A stretch of 64,000 nucleotides of DNA from Pseudomonas sp. Os17. GTDB taxonomy: Bacteria; Pseudomonadota; Gammaproteobacteria; Pseudomonadales; Pseudomonadaceae. The position numbers were made by a program, and so were the translations under genes. Shown here piece by piece: positions 7,804 through 18,100 of the stretch. Position 1 is the first letter of the stretch; each line of letters opens with the position of its first letter. Location of the stretch: assembly GCF_001547895.1 (NCBI RefSeq), contig NZ_AP014627.1, forward strand, positions 3,413,501 through 3,477,500, given 5' to 3'. The notes beneath the pieces were generated by a model. The model was not told the origin of the DNA, ran no database searches, and worked only from the letters and a program-made list of their open reading frames with translations.

Positions 7804-9167
7804 CTCGGGTCCTGTACTGGAACATCGAGAGCTTCGGCTACAACAAGATCCGCCCGCTGAGCACCAAGCGCGATCGCAACGGCGCCTTCATTCCCGACCT
7901 CGACGCCGCCGACCGCCTGGCCCTGATCCTGGCCCATATCACCGCGTTCAATCCGGACATCTTCGTCGTGGTGGAGACGGCCAGCGGTCCGAGCCACGGC
8001 CCCGGGTCGCTGATCTCCCCCACCGGCGGCTGGCAGGGCTGCGCCGAACTGCTGCTGCGCATCCGCAACCTCACGGGGGTGCCCTGGAACCTGGTGCCGC
8101 CACTGGTGGTCGGCCAGGCCGGGCGCGCCGAGGGGGTGGCGGTGTTCTACAAACCGGTGATCCCGGCGGGCGGCGGCGTGGCGGCGGGCAAGCGCCTGTT
8201 CACCGGCCCCAACGCCTGGTCGCCAGCGGGCAATGGCATCAGCTTCAACCCCCACGCGGCGGCCCCGCCGGCCGCTGGCAACTACCCGCTGCTGCAGACC
8301 CAGACCTGCTTCAGCGTGCCCAACCGGGCCATTCCGGCCACGGCGCTGAACCCGGGCAACCTCAACGAAAGCCGCTGCGCGGCGCGGGTCGCGTTCGTCG
8401 ACAATTTAGGCGCGGCGATCAACTACGGCGGCTTGCGCGAACCCTACATGGTGACCTTCTGCGAAACCGTCGACGGCCCGCCGGTGGTGGTGCAGCGCAA
8501 CCTCACGCTGTTTGCCATCCACTCGCCGCCGCAATACGTCGCGGCCAATGCCTACCTCAACGCCCTGGCCAATGTGCGCGACATCAGCGCCGCCCTGGGG
8601 GCGCTGGAAACCCGGATCATCACCGGCGATTTCAACGTCAACCTGCTGAGCCAGAACGGCAACGATCCGGGGCGCTATGGCGCCCTCACCGCCCTGGGCT
8701 ACGGCCTGCAACTGCAAGCGCCGGCCCTGGCTCCGCCGCCGGCCCTGGAGGCCTACACCGGCTACTTCGCCACCCACCTGCGCAGTCGCAACGCGAGCAT
8801 CTTCTGGTCGACCAACGCCGGGGCCGTGCCCTATCCGGGGTACCGCTATATCGGCTCGTCCAACAGCAGCAGCCTGTATTCCATCGACAACATCCTGGTG
8901 CGCGGCGGCGCGGCGGGCAATTTCACCATCGCCAACAGCGTGGTCGGGGTGCCGCTGAACGTGGTCAACCCCGCGCCCGGCGGTGCGCCCATGGGCCTGG
9001 TGGCCATGGCCAGCGACTTTCAGGCACCGCCGCCCGCCTGGATCCCCGCACCCCCTGCCCCCGCCCCGGCATTCGCCCCGGGCGACCGGCAACGCTACCG
9101 CGGCTGGCGCAACCTGGGGCACATCCGCTCCACCAGCGATCACCTGGCCCTGTTTGTGACGGTCTGA
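7800..9167 (+). CDS. Endonuclease/exonuclease/phosphatase-fold enzyme
   Basis: The protein has 455 residues. The start overlaps the previous stop by 4 bp, with GGAGGTGA before the ATG. Signature pieces of the EEP (DNase I-like) superfamily appear in order: LYWNIESFG near residue 6 (Asn and Glu for metal binding), VVVETASG near 60 (second acidic position), LFAIHSPP near 240, ITGDFNVN near 276 (Asp and Asn of the catalytic core) and STSDHLALFV at the end (Asp-His pair). All core metal and catalytic positions seem present, so activity on phosphodiester or phosphomonoester bonds is likely. A Pro/Ala-rich stretch (residues about 405-425) interrupts the fold before the SDH motif. No signal peptide is seen. 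Substrate is unknown. Confidence 0.8.
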   Translation: MTRVLYWNIESFGYNKIRPLSTKRDRNGAFIPDLDAADRLALILAHITAFNPDIFVVVETASGPSHGPGSLISPTGGWQGCAELLLRIRNLTGVPWNLVPPLVVGQAGRAEGVAVFYKPVIPAGGGVAAGKRLFTGPNAWSPAGNGISFNPHAAAPPAAGNYPLLQTQTCFSVPNRAIPATALNPGNLNESRCAARVAFVDNLGAAINYGGLREPYMVTFCETVDGPPVVVQRNLTLFAIHSPPQYVAANAYLNALANVRDISAALGALETRIITGDFNVNLLSQNGNDPGRYGALTALGYGLQLQAPALAPPPALEAYTGYFATHLRSRNASIFWSTNAGAVPYPGYRYIGSSNSSSLYSIDNILVRGGAAGNFTIANSVVGVPLNVVNPAPGGAPMGLVAMASDFQAPPPAWIPAPPAPAPAFAPGDRQRYRGWRNLGHIRSTSDHLALFVTV

Positions 9168-9182
9168 ACAAGGAGAAGACAG

Positions 9183-12100
9183 ATGGCCAACAGTCCCCTG
9201 AGCAACCTCGCCGCGGCCCTGACCGGCGATGCCGGCGCGCCGATCGTCCTCACCCGCGACTACCTGATCGCCGGCCTGGCGGACGCCACGGTCAGCGTGT
9301 CTGCCACCCTGGACAACGACCTCAAGGCGGCCTTCCAGTCCCCCGTCGCCGGGCTCACGATCAACCTCACCGCGCAGAGCGTGCAGCCGCTGAACCCCGC
9401 CACCCAGAGCTTCAAGGTCACCGGGGTCAGCGCGCGCTTCCTGCAACAGGACATCCAGCAGGGGCTGGTCCTGACCTTCGGCCTCACGGGCGCTGCCGGG
9501 GCCCAGAGCCTGACCCTGGAAATCGTCACTACCCCGGCCAGCTGGACCTGGGCCGACCTGTCGAGCTTCGCCACCGGCATTCCCTTCAAGTGGACCGCAA
9601 TCAGCAACGCGGTCTTCACCTTCAAGGCCAGCCAGGGCCCGCGCCAGGGCTTTGCCGCCCAGCTGACGCCGCCGGCCCAGCTCAGCACCGCGGTCGCGGT
9701 GGTGCAGAACCTGGGGTTCCCGACCCTGGCCCTGCCCTTCACCGGCAGCATGGACTTCGCCAAGGTCGACGGGGTCGAGGTGTTCATGCCCACCACCACC
9801 TTGCAGGCGCCGTTCCTCAACGTCAGCGGCGGCCTGAAGCTGCTGTACCTGAATGTCGACACCCCGGTGTTCGGCCTGATCATCGGCCCGCCGGAACTGC
9901 AGGACGGCGAAGACCCGGCCGAAGCCTTCTACGACCAGCAGGTCAGCCTGTATTTCGGCCTCAACCTGAGCCTCACCGACCAGAACGGCCAGTCCGTCGA
10001 CTACCAGATGCGCGCCCTGGCCCAGATCAACAACGGCAGCGCCTTCAATTTCTACCTCGGCCACAGCGATGACGGCAGCGCCCTGCTGACCCCGGCGACC
10101 ATCATCGGCCTGCTGGACAACAACGGCAGCTTCTTCAGCGGCACGCCGCCGGTGCTGCAACAGTTCCTCTCCGGAATCGGCCTGCGCAGCCTCGCCCTGA
10201 GTGGCGTCACCCGCCCGAAACTGGCCCTGAGCACCGCCAGCGTGACCCTGGGCGCCGACCCCACGGTGATCAATGTCGAGCATCCCTGGGTGCCCCTGCA
10301 GGACCCGACCAACCAGCTGGTGTTCGGCGTCACCGATTTCGAACTGGTGTGGGGGATCAACTTCCTGCCCGAGGGCAACGCCCAGAGCTTTCTGTTCCAG
10401 ACCCACTTCCTGCTGTTGCCCGAGGTGTTCAAGGGCAAGACCGCGGGCGAAAACGGCCTGTTCTTCGTCCAGTTCAATTCCGACCTGCAACTGCTGGCAC
10501 GCTTCGACGGCACCGCCAACCTCAACGACCTGATCGCCACACTGACCGCTCAGTTGATCCGCATCCCCAAGAGTTTCGTCGATGCCTCGCTGTCCGACGT
10601 CGGCCTGAGCCTGGACGTCAGCGCCAAGAGCTACGCCTTCAACGCCGGTTTCGAGCTCGACCTGAACCTGTTCACCTTGGCCGGCAAGCCGATTCTCTCG
10701 GTCACCGACGGCCAGCTGTACATCAAGGCCACCACCCCCACCGCCGCCAGCGGCACCAACGCCCCGGCGGTAACCACCTACCAGGCGGGGATTGGTGGGC
10801 TGGTGGGCATCGGTCCGTATTTCGCCAATGCCAGCCTCGACTACGACGGCAGCAAGACCCCGGCCACCTGGCAAGTCGCCGCGCAACTGGCGCAGCCGGT
10901 GGACGTGCAACAGCTGGTCAGCCAGTTCCTCAGCTTCGGTGGGGCCTTTGCCTTTCCGGATTTCCTGCCCGGCCAATTGCTGGTCAACACCCTGGAGGTG
11001 GACGCCAGCCTGAGCACCGGCAACACCCCGCTCGACAGCTACACGGTGGCCGGCAGCCTGCGCTGGACCTTCAACCTGGGCCAGGCCTTCAGCGTCGACA
11101 CCCTGGCCACCCTGAGCCTGAGCTACGACGCCAGCAAGCCGGCGAACCAGCAATACAGCGGCAGCGCCACCACCCTGTGGGATTTCAGTTTTCTCAACGA
11201 CAGCGTGCTGCTGGGCTACAGCTTCGCCCCCGACAATCAGGGCAGCAACGCCCAGCTGACCCTGTCCTGGGAAGGCCTGACGGCGATCTATCAGGTCGAC
11301 AAGAAGACCCTGACTTTCACCCTGAAGAACTGGAGCCTGGGCCGGCTGATCCAGAAACTCATGCAATCACTGAACGACCCGTACTTCACCCTGAGCTCGC
11401 CCTGGGACGTGCTCAACCAGATTTCCCTCGACGGCCTGTCGCTGATCATCAACCTGGAAAACAGCAGCGGCAGTAGCGTGCCGAGCATCAGCGCCAAGTA
11501 CACCCTGGCGAGCAAGATCGACCTGGGCTTCATGAGCATCGACGGCCTGGTGTTCGAGCGTAAAAAGGTCAATGGCGTGGACAAGATCACCCTGGGCATC
11601 GACGGCTCTTCGGTGTTCAAGGGCAACAACCCCCAGGAGCAGCAGGACTGGAGCAACCTGCTGGACCCGAGCAAAGGCCAGCCAGTGGACAAGCTGCCTA
11701 CGGTGCCGGGCCAGGGCACGGACTACTTCAGCCTGCCGCTGCTGGTGCTCGGCCAGCGGGTGGCCATCAGCGGCTACGACAGCTTCGCCAACACCAAGGC
11801 GGTGATCGACGCCCTGAAGGGCGTGCCGTCGACCACCGGTTCCAGCAACACCCTGAACCCCAGCGACAGCGGCAGCAAGGGCGTGCCCTACTACAACCGC
11901 AACAGCGACTGGCTGATCGCCGGGCAACTGTTGCTGCTCAAGACCGGCAAGGACTGGACCGTCGACCTGATGCTGGTGTTCAACGACCCCAACCTCTATG
12001 GCCTGCGCCTGGCCCTGGCCGGGGAGAAGGCCAAGGCCCTGGGCAACCTGGTGCTGGACATCCTGTACAAAAAGATTACCGACGACGTCGGCGTGTACCA

Positions 12101-15100
12101 GATCGAATGGACCTTCCCCGACAGCATCCGCAACCTCAACTTCGGCGCGGTGTCCGTGGTGCTGCCGGAGATCGGGGTGAAGATCTACACCAACGGCGAC
12201 TTTCTCATCGACATCGGTTTTCCCTACAACCTGGACTTCACCCGCTCATTCTCGATTTCCGCGATCGTCTACGGCGTGCCGGTGCTCGGCGCCGGCGGTT
12301 TCTACCTGGGCAAGCTGTCGTCGGTGACCGCCACCCAGGTGCCGAAGACCACCCAGGGCACCTTCGACCCGGTGATCGTCTTCGGCTTGGGCCTGCAGTT
12401 GGGCCTGGGCTACAACTTCGTCAAGGGGCCGCTCAAGGCCGGTTTCGCCCTGACCGTGTTCGGCATCCTGGAAGGCACCATCGCCGCCTTCCACGCCTAT
12501 CGTCCGTCCACCGCCCTGGTGCCGGCCGGCAAGAGCGTGCAGGACGACTACTACTTCAAGATCCAGGGCACGGTCGGGGTCATCGGCCTGCTCTACGGCA
12601 GCATCGACTTCGCCATCATCTCGGCCGCGGTCAACGTGCGCATCACCCTGTCGCTGTCCCTGACCTACGAGAGCTACAAGCCGATTCCGATTGCCGCCCG
12701 GGCCACGGTGGAGGTCAGCGTCAAGGTCAAGATCGACCTCGGCCTGTTCAGCTTCAGCATCAGTTTTTCCTTCCATGCCGACGTCTCGGCGCGCTTCGAG
12801 ATCAACGCCATCGAGAGCGGCCCGGCACCCTGGGCCGAACCCGGCCTGCTGCTGGCGCGCCAGGCCCGCCATGTCCAGCTGGCCAATGCGAGGCGGGCCA
12901 CCACGCCGCAACCGATGACGCTGCTGCGCGCCGCCGGCAAACCGCTGCTCAACCTCTACGCCACGCCGCAATTCACCGTGCTGTGCAACGAGGGCGCCAG
13001 CGACTACGCCGACCAGCAAGGAGCCTTCGTGTTCCTGCTGACCATGGACGCGCCCTCGCCGACCCGGGCCTCGGCCGACAGCGCCGGTAACAGCAGCTTC
13101 GAACGCCTGTGCGCCGACTATCTGCCTTGGCTGGTGGGCAGCCTGGGCTCGGCCAGCAGCGACCAGGACACCCTGGCCGACATCCTCGGCACCCTGGTGG
13201 ACAAGGCCATGCTTGTGGAGGACATCAGACGCCTGGCCGACCTGGCCAACCCGCCGTTCGGCATCAGCGAGCTGCTGACCTTCCTGTCGTCCTTCGAGGT
13301 CAGCATCACCCTGCCCGACGCCACCAACCAGGCGCAGATCCAGCAGGTGCTGCAAGCCGGTTCGGTGCTGTTCCCGGTATTCGACGGTCTGTCGCTGAGC
13401 GTGCCCCTGGCCAATGCCGGCAGCGCGACCGTAGATTTCGCCCGCTACGTGGGCACCAACAGCACCTACCGCAGCAATGTCGCGCAGATGTTCAAGGAGC
13501 TGGCCGCGCTGGTGACCGACGAGGAAACGCCGACGCCGACACTGCGGGCCGCGACGGACGACAGCGAATCCATGGCCGCGGTGATCTTCACCGACGCCTT
13601 CATGGTCATCGGCCGGCAACTGTTGCAGGTCGCGCTGAATGCCTTTGACGACTACGCCTATGCCACGGCCAACGGCAACTCCATCAGCACCATCCTGAGC
13701 TGGACCAACGACCAGCGCGGCAACAACCTGACCCTGGACGATATCGTCCGGCCCAACGCCGAAGTCGCCCTGAGCGACGGCCTGACCCTGGAGATCCCGC
13801 TGCCGGCCTACACCCTGCAGAGCAGCGACACCCTGGCCAAGGTCGCCGCGGCCTGGTCCGACAGCAGCGTACCGGCGCGCTGGAGCACCAGCGCCTCGGG
13901 GCTGATCCTGGCCAACGGCAATTCGTTGGTGATCGCCGCCAATCAGGTGATCAGCCTGCCGGTGGGCAACGACATCCATCAGTACACCACCGGCCCCGGG
14001 GAAACCTTCAACAGCCTGGCCCGGGCCCTGGGCGTGACGCTGGCGCAACTGGCCCAGGACAGTGCGCTGTACGCCATGCCCGGGCTGTTGCTTGCCGGCC
14101 AGCCGCTGCTGCTGCCGAACCTGGCGTACCGCACCGCCGGCGACAGCCTCAACAGCGCCGGCGCGCGCTTCGGCGTCAGTGCCATGACCCTGTTCAGCAA
14201 CCCGGCATCGGCCAACTTCGGGGTGGCGCCCCTGTTCGCCACGCCGCAGATCACCCTCACCTCGCTCAACAGCCTGTACACCGAGGATCTGTGGAATCTG
14301 CTGGTGGCCACCGACCAGCTGTCGCAACTGGCGGGCATGCTCTCGCGCTTTCTGGCCTACGGCCTGCGCCTGCCGGCGAACCCGGCGGGCATGGGCGGCC
14401 TGAGCCTGAGTCCGGCGTTTCTCTACCCCGCCCAGCAGAACGCCTATGGCCTGTACCAGCTGACCGGACAGCAGTTCCCGACCCCGGCCGGCCAATTGCC
14501 CGGCAGCGACTTGCCCATCAGCCTGAGCCGGGCCGCCACCAGCCACGGGGTCGACCTGTCGTTCGTGCAGATCGCCGGGGCCAGCAGCGGCTCGATGAAC
14601 CTGAACCAGGCCTACAGCAACCTCTGCGGGGTGCTGGCCTACGCCCGGCAAGGCAAGTTCCAGCCGGCGCCGCGCATCGACCTGCTGCCCACCGTGGCCC
14701 GCAGCCCGAAAGACTGCGCGGTGAAAAGCGTGTCCCTGTGGTCGACCGCCGACCTGCAGCAATTGCGCAACCTCTGCCAGCCGGGGTTGCGGGCCAGCAG
14801 CGAGGGCGGCGCCAGTGTGCAGCCCATGCTCTGGTCCCTGCCCGACGGCCTGATCCAGCTGATCAACCAGCGGGTTGGCAACCTCGCCCGGCAGTTGCCG
14901 CAGCTGGCGCAGCAAATACCCTACCTGCCGGCGTTCACCCCGTGCGAGGTGTCCACCGACCCGGCGACCCTGGAAACCACCAGCCGCGAGATCCCGGCCT
15001 ACAGCTACGCGACCCGGGTCGATTTCACCATCAAGCGCCTGCCCCAGGCCGAACCCGGGGCCATCGCCGGCAGCGGCAGCAACCTGTCCTACACCTATGA

Positions 15101-18100
15101 ACTGCTCGGCCCTTCGGCCACCGACGCGCAGTTGCTGGAACGCCTGCTGATCGCGGTCAGCGAGCTGGGCAGCGCGATCATCAGCGGCCAGTTCCTGCTG
15201 ATGCCCCAGGGCAATGCCAAGGCCAGCAACCTGCTGAGCCAGGCCGCCAGCGACTTCCTGGCCTTCCTGACCCAGACCAACCTGTCCACCGAAACCAACC
15301 CGCCGCCGGCCCTGATGGCCGCGCGCCTGGCCGAAGAAGCCGGACCGCGGGGCATCCTCAATCCGCCCGAGGAAGTGGTCAAGCTGCTCTGGGAACTCTC
15401 CACCGTGCGCTCCGGCGGCTACTACCTGAGCTACTACGATGCGATCGCCACCGCCGGCCTGCCCGACAGCATCTTCGATGACAGCGGCACCGCCACCCTG
15501 ACCCTGGTGGTGACCTACCCCCGCGACGCCCTCGACGGCCGCCTGGGCAACTTCGTCAACGCCTTCGTCAGCACCGACACGGTGATCCAGCAAGGCAGCC
15601 ACATGACCCTGCGCTCGGCCGCCACCGCCGACCACAGCCAACCCACCGGTGCCGGCGACAGCCTGGACAGCCTCGCGGCCTTCTACGGCATCGGCACTGG
15701 ACGCATCGCCGAGCTCAATGCCGCCGTCACGCTGAGCAAGGCAGTGCAGGTGCCGGTGGACGGCATCATCCACCTGGTGACCCCGGCCGAGGCCAGCGCC
15801 GGCAACGGCCAGAGCGCGAGCATTCTCGACAACCTGGCGCGCTACTACTCGGTGGGCGCGCTGCAACCGATCAGCGCCACGCAGATCGCCAACCTCAACC
15901 CCGGGGTCAGCGCCGCCAGCGGCGTGGCCCTGTTCATCCCGGCCCTGACCTATGTCGTCGACGCCAGCCTGGCGCCGGGCAACAGCCTGCAGTCTCTGGC
16001 TACCTACTACGGCCTTGACCTGGATGCCCTGGCGGTGGGCGCCGCGCAGGTCACCGGGCTGTTCAGTGTCGGCAGCAGCCTGAGCATCGACACCCAGACC
16101 TTCGATCTGCAGGCGGTGTTCAAACAGGGCAACGCAGCTTTCAGTGTGCTGCGCAACAACCCACCGCCGGTGGATTCGCCAAGCCAGGACCCGGACGGCT
16201 ACGCCAGCGCCTACCTGTACAACCTGTACTCGGTGCTGTCCGCCGGGCTCGACGGTTCGCCCTGGTTCAGCGCCAGCGAGCTGGCCCTGCCCTTCGGCCC
16301 GCAGCGGCCGGACAGTGGCGTCGACTCGCCCGAGGCCCAGGCCCGCCGGCGGGCCATGCGCGATCCGCAAAGCCGCGCCCGGGCCCTCAACGACCTGGCC
16401 GAGGACAGCCAGTACAGCTACCAGCAGACCCTTGGCCTGGCCCGGCGCGCCACCAGCAATGCCGCACCGACGCCGGCCCGGCCCGGGCTGCCGAGCGCGG
16501 AGGACAACCCCTACCGTGGCGTGGGCAGCTTCGCCCAGGTCAACCTGACCTGGCTGGACATCTTCGGCAACATCACCGTCACCCCCTTCCAGGCCCCCGC
16601 GCCCGGGTATCCCGGCAGCCTCAATCACCCGCCGCTGCCGCTGCGTTACTGCGACCGGCTGATCGCCCTGTCGGCCTGGCCCAACACCCGCAGTTTCTAT
16701 ACCTACGAAGCCGTTGCCGGCGGCGCGCAACTGGTGATCAGCCTGAGCCTCGACACTTCCAGCTATGACCCGGCCGGCGGGGACAAGGTCAAGGAGCAGG
16801 CCAAGAAGGACCTGGCGATGTTCAAACTGGTCTACTACCAGTTGAACCAGTCCTATAAGGATCTGCAGTTGCCCTGGTGCCAGGGCCGCGCAGTCAGCGT
16901 GGAGCTGGTCAACAGCCTGTTCGCCCAGCCCCTGAGCCGACTTGATGACAACCAGGCGCAGCCACTGCTGGACTATGTCAACGGGGTGATCCTGTACCTC
17001 GCCCAAGTGGTCCAGGGCACCCGCCCCGCCGCGCCGGCCACGGTGCAACTGAAGCTGGCGGTGGACATCGACGCCCTGGCCCCGGGCTCGATCCTGCCCC
17101 TGAGCCTGACCCTCAGCCTGCGCCGGGTCGCGGCGCTGGTGGAGCCGGATGTCGCCGGCCTGGAAGGTGGTGTGGCGGTGACCAGCACCCTGCTGCCGGT
17201 CCCCGATGCGCTGAGCGCCAGCACCAGCGGCTACAGCCAGTTCGCCCGGGCCTTCGAGGCGCTGTTCCAGCGGGCCGGGGCCTGGATGACCCGGGTCGGC
17301 AGCGGCACCGCGGACCCGGGCAGCACTCCGGACGGCCGCAGCCAGACCCTGTGGGCCGCGCGTTTTGCCCTGAGCGACGGCAACGACGGCATCCGTTACC
17401 GCATCGATCCGGCCCCGGGCTACTTCGCCGCCCAGCCGATCGCCCGCAGCCTGACCTCCGACAGCGTGCAGATCTACCCCAACTACCAGCCGGACCAGCC
17501 ATTCCCGAGCGGCGATCCCGTGACCCTGACCCTCACCGGGGTCGATCAGAACCTGTGGTTCGAAACCGCCCTCAAGGCCATCGACGGCTTCCTCGCGCCG
17601 ACCTACGCGCCCTCGGTGTTTCTGCTCGACACCCTGCTGGGCAGCAAGGACCCGCTCAAGGACGGCAACCTGGGGAAAATCCTCAGTGCCAAGCAGACCC
17701 TGGCCGACGCCATTGCATCGACCATCAAGCCGGTGCTCTCGGCAGGCCCGCAGGATGGCCCGGCGCGGGCCGCCGCGGGCGAGAAGCTGCGCCAGACCCT
17801 GCTCAACCAGTTGTATTCGGCCTACAGCACCACCGCCATCGTCGGTTTCTCGGTGCAAGGCAGCGCCACCGGCGAGCCCCTGTCGCTGTACGGCCAGCCG
17901 ACGGTGGCGAGCGCCGCACCTGCGGCGCGCACCAGCGACCCAGCGGTGGCCGGCAACGACAACTACGCCTTTGGCAGCGGGCGCATCGCCCTGCCCGACG
18001 CCCCTGGGGAAAGCGCCCTGGCGTTTGTCTTCAACTCGCGCAACGAGGCGGCAAGAAGCTACGTGCCGCTGGACCTGGAGCTGCAGATCAGCCACCTGGA

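Noticed and set aside
8406..11366. Long open frame on the minus strand, 986 codons
   Set aside because: It lies antisense to the EEP-fold and giant proteins, is Gly/Gln/Val-rich and has no motif or start context. GC-rich codon use leaves such open frames by chance.
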